This document shows, one piece after another, positions 7,899 through 16,510 of a stretch of 64,000 nucleotides of DNA. The DNA is taken from positions 1 to 64,000 of the forward strand of contig NZ_JAAMFN010000010.1 of assembly GCF_013376095.1 (NCBI RefSeq), read 5' to 3'. Every line of letters begins with the position of its first letter. Within the stretch, counting starts at the first letter, position 1. This DNA comes from Arthrobacter sp. SDTb3-6 (GTDB lineage: Bacteria > Actinomycetota > Actinomycetes > Actinomycetales > Micrococcaceae). Below the pieces are notes generated by a model. The model was not told where the DNA came from. It made no database searches and saw nothing but the letters and a program-made list of their open reading frames with translations. Both the position numbers and the translations under genes were made by a program.

Positions 7899-9326
7899 CT
7901 ACGGCAAATCAGGGTAGAACTTGTCGTAAGCGTCGACGAGTATTTGGTTAGTTTGCGCTCCCTCTTCAGGTAGGTGCTCATTAATAGCGTTATGAACACT
8001 CCATGAAGGACCGTCGATCACCTTCGAAATCACTTGGATCATTTTTTCAGCCCCCAACGCGGTTAATCTTTCAAGCTCACCGAGACTAATCGCCAAGCAA
8101 GGAATGCCCGGATTCTGGAGATTCCCAGTGAACATGCTGTCGTTTGCGCAATGGATTGGCTCAGTGGTGACAATAAGACCGAGCTGCTTCAAATGCTTTG
8201 GAATCGCTCGGAATTTCTCGTGTTCACCGAGGATCAACTCGCTTGAATTTTTGAGCTGTCCCCGCGCCTTATCAATGGATTTTTCCAATAGTTGGTACGT
8301 CTTGTCTGGGTCACCCGAAAGTGCTGGTTGAGAGATTTTGGCGCCCTTGCATTCAATCAACAGAACCGTGTCATCGAAGATGGCAAACCAATCGACCGAT
8401 AGTTTTGGTGACTTCGTACCGTAGTTAATCTCTGATAAGACCTGTCCGAATTGGGCGTATTCAAGTTGCTTCCCGACATAGGCTTCTACCCTGTGTCCCA
8501 GTTCAGAGGAGAAGTTCTTCCACGCCTCAAAACCGCGATAGTACAGATTCCCAACACTTAGCGTGTGCATGAGGTAAAAAGGCTGCGGCGCAACCAGGAT
8601 GCCTTCTCCGATGTCTACTATCGGATAGCGCGTAAGCGGATTAAGGGCGAACCTCTTGAGGTGTTCCGGAAGTCCAGCAACTTGACTCGCCATCTCACGC
8701 GAGCGTTTCACCGTCGTTGTTAGATCTTCGAGGGTTTGCATTAGCTTATCTATGCGAACCTCTGAATAGGCCGGATCATCTTTCAGGATGCTTAGATCGT
8801 CTTTTCTGAGTCTTCCACCAACCGCCAGCATAATCGCTTCAATCAAGGCGACAGCCTGCAACCGGTCTTCAAGAGACATGCCAAAAATTTCAGTCCAGTC
8901 CCGCTGTGGCGCTTTAATCGGATCAATTTGAAGGTCCGGGTCACAAAACAGGAGATACGTTCGCGCAATTTCACTGGACATCGATAGTTGAAATTTGTAC
9001 TGTTCGTACTGGTATGACCCGATCATCAAGTACTTTTCTTCCTGTGGCACTCCTTCAATTGAATCCGCGACACCATACAGGTAAAGCATCCGTGCCATTG
9101 CTTTGGGCGTTACCTCGTTGCTTCTAAGCTCGGTTCCGTATTGCATAGATTCTCGCGCCAGGCCAGCAAACGCCCACTGGCTATAGTGATTTTTGAGTGG
9201 ATGGAATGCTTTCTCACCAAGCCTGTACGACTCTTTGGCTAGCGCAGGCAAAAGCTCGGAGGGCTTGTGTCGTCGTACCGCTTGCCTTACTGCTGACCAC
9301 TTAGGCCATGATGCTTCATTCCCCAA
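7899..9326 (-). CDS. putative PD-(D/E)XK nuclease-like protein
   Basis: A 475-residue protein of lower GC than its neighbours. The N-terminal two thirds are alpha-helical and unlike anything I know. Around residues 305-327 the pattern SVDWFAIFDDTVLLIECKGA gives D...ECK, the Asp and Glu-X-Lys of the PD-(D/E)XK nuclease fold, followed by a helix with conserved-looking Lys/Gln positions. The start is taken as TTG 9326, with AGGAA upstream; no in-frame ATG lies close. Position in an att-bounded cassette next to a Pycsar remnant and a second nuclease-like gene suggests a defence protein (inference). Catalytic activity is unproven. Confidence 0.6.
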   Translation of the reverse strand: MGNEASWPKWSAVRQAVRRHKPSELLPALAKESYRLGEKAFHPLKNHYSQWAFAGLARESMQYGTELRSNEVTPKAMARMLYLYGVADSIEGVPQEEKYLMIGSYQYEQYKFQLSMSSEIARTYLLFCDPDLQIDPIKAPQRDWTEIFGMSLEDRLQAVALIEAIMLAVGGRLRKDDLSILKDDPAYSEVRIDKLMQTLEDLTTTVKRSREMASQVAGLPEHLKRFALNPLTRYPIVDIGEGILVAPQPFYLMHTLSVGNLYYRGFEAWKNFSSELGHRVEAYVGKQLEYAQFGQVLSEINYGTKSPKLSVDWFAIFDDTVLLIECKGAKISQPALSGDPDKTYQLLEKSIDKARGQLKNSSELILGEHEKFRAIPKHLKQLGLIVTTEPIHCANDSMFTGNLQNPGIPCLAISLGELERLTALGAEKMIQVISKVIDGPSWSVHNAINEHLPEEGAQTNQILVDAYDKFYPDLP

Positions 9327-9902
9327 ATGCGTGGTTCCTAGTCTCTATACCCACAGGCCCGACCCCATACCAGTCGTGTCCTCTAAATACTTGTTGCCGG
9401 CACATAGGCTGTTCTGTTCTTCAGTTTTCCCCTCGCGCATTCACCCATGATTCCATCATTCACAAAGCGATGCTGCATACGTCCACGGGTACAACGATGT
9501 GTCCCACTCACGGTTCCCGATACGGACAGGCTCTGGGTAGCTTCCATTGGCAAGTTCTAGTCCCAGGGCTCTGGACATGGCGATTTAATAGATGCAAGGC
9601 CATCGTGTCGTTTTGCCGATTTTGAGGAGCGCGAACCGCGAGATGTAGAGGATCATCGCATCCTGCGGGATACATGACCTTTCATCAATTATATCGAGAA
9701 TCCGCCTTGGAGCGCGGCGCTCCGGTGTCCAAGAGCCCTAGGATTCAACGAACTCAGCCTGCAGTCACCAGAGCGTGTCCAGAGTCCTGAGTCCAGTGAC
9801 CACCCAGTTCAACTTGTCCGTAGCGTACGATTTGTTTCCCTTTTCTGCGGTGCCGCCATCGTGGCCCACGCTATGTCATATCCATAGTCCACAATTGATG
9901 GT
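9327..9902. other. 576-bp gap between divergent genes
   Basis: I see no gene of credible codon use. The right end (about 9822-9850) repeats the AGCGTACGATT...TTTTCTG element found at 5842-5870. The gap must hold promoters for the two divergent nuclease-like genes, but no clear -35/-10 pair stands out. Confidence 0.4.
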
Positions 9903-11699
9903 ATGGATATGGAGCTGCAAGGCGTGACCGCCGTCAATGAAAGAATTCTCAGGTGCCATCGGCTCAGAGCCTACGTTTTGGCAAATGACCGCACACCCCT
10001 GACCGACGGACACCTTGACGTCTACGCAGATGCTACAAAGATCTCCAACGCGAACTTCCAGCACCGCGTAAATGTCCAGGTGAAGGCCCGAGGACATAAA
10101 GCCGGGAAGAATCCGCCGAAGTCATTCACCGTTAAGTCGAACGACCTTCGAGGATTCTTAGAACTGCGCGGTGTTCTCTACTTCGTTGTATACATCAACA
10201 AAAAGACACTTCAAACCAAGTTGATGTACGCACTACTCACGCCGTTCAAAATCGAGAGTCTACTTAAGAAGATTCCGCCCAGTGGAGGAGTCAGCATCCG
10301 CCTCGAACCATTCCCTCAAGACCCCGCAGAAATCGAGAAAATCGTTCGATTTGCGGCAAAGGCACAATCAGAGGACCCGCGGGCTCGAATTGATTTCAAT
10401 CTGCTTCAAGAGCCGGTAAGTATCACCCTGCATTCTGACAAGACGCTTGACCTTTCAGCTCCCCTGACCTTAACGCGAGATAAGGTCAACTACTCCGTCT
10501 CCTACCAATTCGCCGACGGCTCCAGAGTTTTCGCTGACCACGAACTAAAGATCATTCCGGAGGACTACTACGGGAGATACACCAACGTGCACGTTGAAGC
10601 CGGAGATTTTGAGTACTCGAATCCGCACCTGAGGAAAGTAGACGTCTCCACGGTTGAGCTCACCCTCTCCAAAGGAATAAGGATGACCATGTCTGTGGAA
10701 GGACCGACACTCAAATCCCCAGGCAACATCACTGTGTCCATGCGTCCCACACTCGAAGAGCGCCTCCACGACCTCGGCTTCTACTTCACACTCCTCGATG
10801 ACCAGTCTCTCAAGATCAATGGCACCCTTCACACGATGCTCGTAACTCCCAGTGACGAAACCGGTGATCTTCGTGACCACTTGCACTTCCTAGAAACCAT
10901 CGCCAACCTATGTGAACGCCTAGGCGTAGACACCCGACTCGTGGACCTCGATTCTCTTGAAGAGTACCGGGGCAAGCAGCTGCTGGCGCTCGAGGGCGTG
11001 TTGCTCCACGGTGAAACACTCTCCTCGGAACATCAACACGTAGGAAGAATCTCCCAACCTATCGGAGAGTGGAATGTCCAATTCATCGTGCTCAATGATC
11101 CACCCACCAATACATGGCGCTTGTACGGGACATTCGATCCAAACATGCCAGGACACATCGTTTCTCGATCGACGGACACGCACGATGCCCCCGCCATCGT
11201 CACTGTCTACGACGTGATCGAATACAAGTACCTTCCATTCACACTGAACCTGCACCTAGAGAATTTGGTCGCCGCATACCAAAAGGTCTCAAGCCATGCA
11301 GGAACAGATGATCGAGCCAACGACACGGTTCTAAGGCTCCTTCGCGCTGCCGACGACGTTCCCCGCAGACAAGGAGAATTTCTCACCGCCGCAGCCGAGC
11401 TCAACTCCTGGCTCCAAGCCAATTACGGAGAGCAACCCCACTATTTGATCAACGGTTGGCAAATCGCCGCACGCACAGGAGACCTGTCCTCACTCGACAA
11501 AGAATCCATTCGAACACTCAAACACCAAGCTGCTCGAGAAGTTGACGAACGCGCCAGAGAAACAGAACTTGCCTGCGCCATCCTGCTCCAAGATGATGAA
11601 GAGAGAGATTTCTTCTTGAATCAACTCGACACTCGTCTAGCCAAACGTTTCAAAACATGGCCCATCTGGCGCCTAACGGAAACCAACAGCACTTTCTAA
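9903..11699 (+). CDS. DUF4365-like nuclease-domain protein, 598 aa
   Basis: Residues 10-65 resemble the DUF4365 PD-(D/E)XK module: VNERILRCHRLRAY, then GHLDVYADA with D39, then RVNVQVKARG with Q59-V-K61. The strand KSFTVKSNDLRGFLEL and LYFVVYINKK continue the fold. The remaining 450 residues are beta-rich then helical and unfamiliar (VELTLSKGIRMTMSVEGPT; ELACAILLQDDEERDFFLNQ). DUF4365 proteins are common single-gene or accessory nucleases in bacterial islands. The large C-terminal part could be a sensor domain (inference). ATG 9903 and ATG 9909 are both usable. Its GC is lower than the chromosome-like genes. Confidence 0.55.
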   Translation: MDMELQGVTAVNERILRCHRLRAYVLANDRTPLTDGHLDVYADATKISNANFQHRVNVQVKARGHKAGKNPPKSFTVKSNDLRGFLELRGVLYFVVYINKKTLQTKLMYALLTPFKIESLLKKIPPSGGVSIRLEPFPQDPAEIEKIVRFAAKAQSEDPRARIDFNLLQEPVSITLHSDKTLDLSAPLTLTRDKVNYSVSYQFADGSRVFADHELKIIPEDYYGRYTNVHVEAGDFEYSNPHLRKVDVSTVELTLSKGIRMTMSVEGPTLKSPGNITVSMRPTLEERLHDLGFYFTLLDDQSLKINGTLHTMLVTPSDETGDLRDHLHFLETIANLCERLGVDTRLVDLDSLEEYRGKQLLALEGVLLHGETLSSEHQHVGRISQPIGEWNVQFIVLNDPPTNTWRLYGTFDPNMPGHIVSRSTDTHDAPAIVTVYDVIEYKYLPFTLNLHLENLVAAYQKVSSHAGTDDRANDTVLRLLRAADDVPRRQGEFLTAAAELNSWLQANYGEQPHYLINGWQIAARTGDLSSLDKESIRTLKHQAAREVDERARETELACAILLQDDEERDFFLNQLDTRLAKRFKTWPIWRLTETNSTF

Positions 11700-12179
11700 A
11701 CAACCGAAAACTGACCGACACAAAACAACCATGAACTCACAGTCCGCACTCCTCGCGCATGGCAACGAGCTATCTAAGAGTGCTCCGAAATGGAGAGGAG
11801 CCAAAAACCAAGGCCCGGTTTGGGGCGCTGATGACAACGCGGAAGTTTCGTTGACGTCCGTGGCGGTGGGATCCGCCGGAGGTTCCCCTTAGGGGATGAG
11901 TTGGCTGTATGGCTGAGCGGAAGAAGGGCAGTTTGGAATGGGCACGCCGTATTCGTGTCGCTGGGCCGTTGGTCCAAGGCATGATTGCAGAATTACGTGA
12001 GCTGAGGGCTTGGAGCTGACGCGCCGGCTCGTTCAGGGTGCGACGGGCTAGTTCCTTGCCAGTTGGGCTCGTTCGAATCCGTGATTACGACGAACGGAGG
12101 TCCAATACACGGCAGTCACAGTCGTAGGTCGCCCCTGCCTGGGAAAACCCCGAATTTCCGCGGATTTCCCCCGCGACGA
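11700..12179. other. intergenic, left flank of site B
   Basis: No clear gene. A 36-codon frame at 11909-12019, with AGGGG before its ATG, could be a small gene or remnant but has no recognisable family. Near 12140-12175 a CCGCGGATTTCC-type block corresponds to the hairpin regions left of sites A and D. Confidence 0.4.
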
Positions 12180-12505
12180 TTGAAAAACATGACGTCAAAT
12201 GGAGCCGGAATCGACCCCGAAAAAGTCAAAAACGTGACCAACTTTTCGTTCAAAAACGTGAGTAGAGCGTGATTTGGCACCTCGGCGATCCCCGCTGAAA
12301 CAGTAAAGCCGCAGGTCAGAGGCCCTTTTCGTGCCCCGGACTGGAATCGAACCAGCGACCAAGAGAATCTCAGGAGTCTCATGTCAACAGCCGCCGTTGA
12401 CCGTCAAAAACCGCGTGTTTCCGGGGGACCGCGGGGCTACGGGCCCCTTTGATATGCCAAGGATTGGCACTGGTTTTCGTTCAAAAACGTGAGTAAAACG
12501 TGACG
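12180..12505 (+). repeat. attachment-like site B, complete
   Basis: Left arm: GAAAAACATGA at about 12182-12192, CAAAAACGTGA at 12227-12237 and 12251-12261, and GAGCGTGA at 12265-12272. Core: CCGCAGGTCAGAGG at 12309-12322, then a minus-strand tRNA 3' fragment at 12331-12366 with acceptor half, intact T-arm (GCTGG/CCAGT stem) and TCTCTTGGTC. Right arm: TCAAAAACGTGA at 12481-12492 and AAAACGTGA at 12495-12503. The layout of several arm repeats on each side of a tRNA-derived core is that of a tyrosine-recombinase attP or a tandem element junction. Confidence 0.75.
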
Positions 12506-13152
12506 TGGACCTGCAGCGCAGCGCCGGACCTGCTGTTCGGAGGCTGTTTGCAGGTTCATCGACATGGTTGATGGCATGTCACTGACTGTGGAAAAAGGTC
12601 AGTCGCGTCTCAACAACCTGTGCTGTCCTGTCCGCGGTTTCAGTCCGGCCGACGGGGCTGCCGTTGGCGGCCGTGAACCTTGCTTATTTGGTGCATTTTT
12701 GTTGGACGCATGAGTGTGAATATCGACAAATCAGGCGATGGGTTGCTTTCGATTTGCCGTTCCGGTGGGTCTGAATTTGGATCATTTTCGTGATTCAAAC
12801 TGCGAACCGGCAGAACACTGCTGCGCGGAACGATTCGCGATCGGTTGGTTTGCTACGGGCCCAACAAATCCGATGTCAAGCAAACCTTAGTCAGACCCAA
12901 GTCGTCCATGCCACGAGATTAATCTGACTCGCAATGGTGCCTCCGTCGCTCATACTGCGTCCGAGTCGTCGATTCTAGGATGAACATGGCGGGGAATGAC
13001 TGTGTCCAGTAGCAGCATTGAGTAATGCGACTGGGTCCTTGGTTACCGCGAGTAGGCGATATACGGTGCATCTCGTAGGGCGCGGCCAAATCGCCAGTTT
13101 GGGTTCCCTAGAGGTCGAGATTGGCAGGACGGATAGAGAGTCGGCGCGGAGA
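12506..13152. other. intergenic, right flank of site B
   Basis: Until about 12600 and again at 12750-12815 it matches the right flanks of sites C and D (GCAGGTTCATCGACATGG; the GATCATTTTCGTGATTCAAA block). The rest shows no gene. The sequence then enters the 3' end of the LacI-family gene. Confidence 0.5.
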
Positions 13153-14229
13153 TCATCCGTGGGATGTTTCAGGAATGGGCGCCGGCTTGGGTGTGAGGCG
13201 TGGCGTCCGGGTGGGCGGGGTCCGCCCTATCGTGGACTCGCGCTGGACGAGCTGTGCTCCAAACATTCTTTGCTGTACTTCCCGGGTGCCTGGTCGTTCG
13301 ATTTGTTCTAGGAGCAGATGACCGGCTGCCCTGCCCATCTCGTAGGCGGGTTGGCGGATTGTCGTCAGGGGCACGACGGCCTGGCGAGAGTAGGGCACGT
13401 CGTCGTAACCAACAATTGCGATGTCCTCCGGAATCCTGAGACCGGTTCGCAGGAATACTGTCTGGGCGCCGACGGCCACCATGTCGTTGGCGGCGAAGAT
13501 TGCGTCGGGCCGTTCTGATTCGGGCATTGACAGGATTTGCTCGGCCGCTTCGATGCCGTCCTGGACAGTGAGGTTCGTGACGGTCACTGTCATGACTGTC
13601 GCCTCCGTGCCGGATGCTTCCACTGCCAGCATCATGCCCTTCAATCGGTCTGCCGATTGAACAACGTTATGTGGATTACCGAGGAAGGCAAGGTGGCGGC
13701 GGCCAATCTCCAGGATGTGGGATCCCGCGAGCCTGCCACCGCCGACATCATCAAACGTCACGGCAGAGATGAGGTCGGACGTCTCAGTCGGACCTACTAC
13801 CACACATTCAATGCCACGGCTTTGAAGTTGCTCCAAACGGTCTTTGACCCGGCCTTGGGGGATGATCACCAGACCTTGGACCCGGTGGGCCTCAAACATG
13901 TCCAGGTTGGCCAATTCGCGCTCAGGATCTCGGTTGCTGTTGCTAAAGAATAGCGACCACCCACAGTCCCTGACAGCGTCCTCCACCCCTCGGGATAGAT
14001 CGCTAAAATATGGGAGCCAGGCGTCAAGCAGGATCAGGGCCAAGGTCTTACTGGAACCTGCCCTCAACTGGCGCGCTGATTCGTTGGGGACGAATCCGAG
14101 CTCAGCTATTGCCGCCTCAACATTCTTGCGACTACGTTCACCCAGGAGTTGGGGACGATTGAGATAGTTGGACACCGTGGATGCGGAAACGCCCGCCAAT
14201 GCGGCAACGTCCTTGACACTCGCGGCCAT
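13153..14229 (-). CDS. LacI-family transcriptional repressor
   Basis: A 358-residue protein. Residues 3-50 are a LacI helix-turn-helix and hinge (VKDVAALAGVSASTVSNYLN ... FVPNESARQLRAG). Residues 60-335 form a periplasmic-binding-like effector domain (TLALILLDAWLPYFSDLSRG; PDAIFAANDMVAVGAQ; DIAIVGYDDVPYS). It is divergent from the D-allulose-type operon. Four sites with the LacI half-site CGTTGCA lie in the 230-bp gap, so it very probably represses that operon and itself, with a ketohexose or a phosphorylated intermediate as the likely inducer (inference). The C-terminal 25 residues are Pro/Thr/Arg-rich and dispensable-looking. The length is normal for the family. Confidence 0.92.
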   Translation of the reverse strand: MAASVKDVAALAGVSASTVSNYLNRPQLLGERSRKNVEAAIAELGFVPNESARQLRAGSSKTLALILLDAWLPYFSDLSRGVEDAVRDCGWSLFFSNSNRDPERELANLDMFEAHRVQGLVIIPQGRVKDRLEQLQSRGIECVVVGPTETSDLISAVTFDDVGGGRLAGSHILEIGRRHLAFLGNPHNVVQSADRLKGMMLAVEASGTEATVMTVTVTNLTVQDGIEAAEQILSMPESERPDAIFAANDMVAVGAQTVFLRTGLRIPEDIAIVGYDDVPYSRQAVVPLTTIRQPAYEMGRAAGHLLLEQIERPGTREVQQRMFGAQLVQRESTIGRTPPTRTPRLTPKPAPIPETSHG

Positions 14230-14281
14230 ACCTCTCCTTCATGTAGCAATAGCTGTACTAGGGCCAGCATAGGCCCAGAGT

Positions 14282-14293
14282 TGTTACGTTGCA
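14282..14293. promoter_or_regulatory. LacI-type operator 1 (weak)
   Basis: TGTTACGTTGCA matches the perfect site at 14403 in 10 of 12 positions, with the half-site CGTTGCA intact. It lies near the start of the repressor gene and may serve autoregulation. Confidence 0.45.
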
Positions 14294-14336
14294 ACAATCC
14301 GCTCATCAATCCGGGATGGAGGCGGACTTGGGGATG

Positions 14337-14348
14337 TGTAACGTTGCA
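14337..14348. promoter_or_regulatory. LacI-type operator 2
   Basis: TGTAACGTTGCA, 11 of 12 positions identical to the palindrome at 14403. It lies directly upstream of the -35 box at 14357. Confidence 0.6.
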
Positions 14349-14356
14349 AGTGACAT

Positions 14357-14385
14357 TTGACACGTTGCAAGTGATCTCCTAGTCT
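14357..14385 (+). promoter_or_regulatory. promoter of the ketohexose operon, operator overlapping
   Basis: TTGACA at 14357-14362, a 17-bp spacer, then TAGTCT at 14380-14385: a good sigma-A promoter. A third operator, TGACACGTTGCA at 14358-14369 (10 of 12), overlaps the -35 box and spacer, which fits repression by occlusion. Confidence 0.7.
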
Positions 14386-14402
14386 AGTTTTCATCCACAA
14401 GT

Positions 14403-14414
14403 TGCAACGTTGCA
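14403..14414. promoter_or_regulatory. LacI-type operator 4, perfect palindrome
   Basis: TGCAACGTTGCA is a perfect 12-bp palindrome with the central CG typical of LacI-family operators. It lies 18 bp downstream of the -10 box and about 50 bp upstream of the epimerase start. Confidence 0.75.
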
Positions 14415-14463
14415 GAATTCCTGTTGCACTCCAATGAATCCCAAAATTTTAGGTAGGAATCCG

Positions 14464-15333
14464 ATGAAAATTGGTTGCCACGGTCTGGTCTGGACCGGAC
14501 GTTTCGATGCTGAAGGCATCCGCCATTCTGTCCGGAAGACTCAGGAAGCAGGGTTCGACCTGATTGAGTTCCCCCTGATGGACCCTTTTTCTTTTGATGT
14601 GGCGACAGCCAAGTCGGCTCTGGCTGAGCATGGTCTGGCCGTTTCGGCGTCGTTGGGTCTCTCGGAAGCGACAGATGTCAGCAGCGACGATCCCGCGATC
14701 GTGAAGGCGGGGGAGGAGCTGTTGAACCGTGCAGTGGATATCGTTGCGGAGCTTGGCGGCACGGATTTTTGCGGTGTTATCTACAGCGCCATGAAGAAGT
14801 ACATGGAGCCGGCAACGGAGCGGGGGCTGGATAACAGCAAGGCCGTCGTTGGGCGGATCGCCGACCGTGCCGCGGGTCTGGGTATCAATGTCTCGCTTGA
14901 GGTCGTGAATAGGTACGAGACGAATGTGCTCAATACCGGGCGGCAGGCACTTGGGTACCTCAACGATGTTAATCGAGGGAACCTCGGCATCCACTTGGAT
15001 ACGTACCACATGAACATTGAAGAGTCGGATATGTTCTCACCAGTTCTGGATACCGCTGAGGCTCTTCGCTATGTGCACATTGGCGAGAGCCACCGTGGCT
15101 ACCTCGGCACCGGCAATGTTGACTTTGACAACTTCTTCAAGGCCCTGGGCCGTATCGGCTATGACGGCCCCGTCGTTTTCGAGTCCTTCTCTTCCGCCGT
15201 TGTGGCACCGGATTTGAGCCGCATGCTCGGGATCTGGCGCAACCTGTGGGCAGATAACGAGGAACTTGGCTCCCACGCGAATGCCTACATCCGCGACAAG
15301 CTGACGGCCATCAAAACCATCGAACTGCACTAA
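14464..15333 (+). CDS. D-allulose (D-psicose)/D-tagatose 3-epimerase
   Basis: A 289-residue TIM-barrel enzyme that interconverts ketohexoses at C3. The metal ligands line up as E146, D179, H205 and E240, with the same spacing as the Pseudomonas cichorii D-tagatose 3-epimerase (E152, D185, H211, E246). The substrate residues E152, H182 and R211 also match (E158, H188, R217 there). The sequence (MKIGCHGLVWTGRFDAEG) and the length are as I remember for the Arthrobacter globiformis D-allulose 3-epimerase. ATG 14464 follows AGGTAGG; the earlier ATG at 14410 overlaps the operator region. It is the first gene of the operon with the ABC transporter. The physiological direction is probably rare ketohexose to fructose. 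Confidence 0.92.
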   Translation: MKIGCHGLVWTGRFDAEGIRHSVRKTQEAGFDLIEFPLMDPFSFDVATAKSALAEHGLAVSASLGLSEATDVSSDDPAIVKAGEELLNRAVDIVAELGGTDFCGVIYSAMKKYMEPATERGLDNSKAVVGRIADRAAGLGINVSLEVVNRYETNVLNTGRQALGYLNDVNRGNLGIHLDTYHMNIEESDMFSPVLDTAEALRYVHIGESHRGYLGTGNVDFDNFFKALGRIGYDGPVVFESFSSAVVAPDLSRMLGIWRNLWADNEELGSHANAYIRDKLTAIKTIELH

Positions 15334-15406
15334 GACATCTAGATCCGGGCATTATGGGCCGCGGCGCCGCCGTTCCCACAACAAATACGTATCAAAGGAG
15401 ATAACC

Positions 15407-16432
15407 ATGCTGAAAAAGAGACTGCTTCAATCGGCTGCAGTACTGGCAATCGGAGCGTTGGCCATGACCGGCTGCACCAACAAGAACGCAACCAACAGCG
15501 GCAACGACGCCGGCAACTCAGGGACCACCACGATCGCTTTTGTGCCCAAGCTACAGGGCATTCCCTACTTTGAGGCGATGAACGCCGGCGGCAAGGAGGC
15601 GGCTGAAGACCTGGGTATTAACTGGCTCTACCAAGGCCCCACCACGGCAGATGCTGCCGCGCAGGCCGACATTGTCCGCTCCTTCATTCAGCAGAAGGTA
15701 GACACGCTGATTGTGGCCCCGAACGATCCGGACTCGATGGCCCCGCTGCTCAAGCAGGCACAGGAAGCCGGCATTAAGGTTGCCACCGCTGACACCGACG
15801 CGCCAAACTCGGTACGCCAGGTGTTCGTTAACCAGACCACTGAAGAAAACCATGGCAAGGCCCTCAGCGAGAGCCTGATGAAGGCCATGGGCGGCAGCGG
15901 CGAATTCGCCATTGTCTCCTGTTCAGAGACCGCCGCGAACCTAAACGCCTACATTGACGTGATCAAGAAGGACGTTGCGGCCAACTACCCGCAGGGCGAG
16001 CTGGTTGACCTGGTCTATGCCGGTGAGGACCAGGCCAAGGCTGCGGCCATGGCGACGGACCTGATGAATGCCCACCCGAACTTGAAGGGCATTGTCGGAC
16101 TGTGCTCCGCAGCAGCCCCGGGCGTCGCGCAGGCCGTGAAGGATGCCGGAAAGATCGGCCAGGTCTTCACCGTGGGTGGCGGCACCCCGATGGCGATGGC
16201 ACCGTACCTGAAGGACGGCTCATCCAGCGCTTCAGTGTTGTGGGACGTGCAGAATCTGGGTTACCTGACCGCTTGGACGGGCAAGGAGCTGGCCGACGAC
16301 AAGCAGCTGCAGCCTTCCTTCGACGTCGATGACAAGATCAAGGGCGTCACTTTCGACGCGGCGACCAAGATCGAGCTGCTCGGCCCGCCGCTGATCTTCA
16401 CCAAAGACAACGTCGACCAGTTCAAATACTGA
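15407..16432 (+). CDS. sugar ABC transporter substrate-binding lipoprotein
   Basis: A 341-residue protein. The first 23 residues are a lipoprotein signal with a lipobox ending at C23 (LAMTGC), so the protein is anchored outside the membrane. The rest is a class I periplasmic-binding fold of the ribose/rhamnose/AI-2 type (TIAFVPKLQGIPYFEAMNAG; KVDTLIVAPNDPDSMAPLLK). AAAGGAG precedes ATG 15407. It is followed by a stable hairpin and the ATPase gene, the usual order of a CUT2-type operon. The presumed ligand is the ketohexose acted on by the epimerase next door (inference from context). Confidence 0.92.
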   Translation: MLKKRLLQSAAVLAIGALAMTGCTNKNATNSGNDAGNSGTTTIAFVPKLQGIPYFEAMNAGGKEAAEDLGINWLYQGPTTADAAAQADIVRSFIQQKVDTLIVAPNDPDSMAPLLKQAQEAGIKVATADTDAPNSVRQVFVNQTTEENHGKALSESLMKAMGGSGEFAIVSCSETAANLNAYIDVIKKDVAANYPQGELVDLVYAGEDQAKAAAMATDLMNAHPNLKGIVGLCSAAAPGVAQAVKDAGKIGQVFTVGGGTPMAMAPYLKDGSSSASVLWDVQNLGYLTAWTGKELADDKQLQPSFDVDDKIKGVTFDAATKIELLGPPLIFTKDNVDQFKY

Positions 16433-16438
16433 CATGAT

Positions 16439-16469
16439 CCGGGTGTTGCCGCGATGCGGCACCACCCGG
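16439..16469 (+). terminator. intergenic hairpin after the binding-protein gene
   Basis: A 14-bp stem with one mismatch (16439-16452 with 16456-16469, loop GAT) and no T-tract. Such hairpins after binding-protein genes usually stabilise the upstream message or dampen expression of the transporter genes, rather than ending transcription fully. Confidence 0.55.
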
Positions 16470-16510
16470 CCTTCAGCCCTCGACCATATCCCGACCAAGG
16501 ACAGTGCCAA

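Noticed and set aside
16439-16469. Full terminator after the binding-protein gene
   Set aside because: No T-tract follows, and the ATPase gene starts 42 bp later on the same strand; more likely a stabilising or attenuating hairpin.
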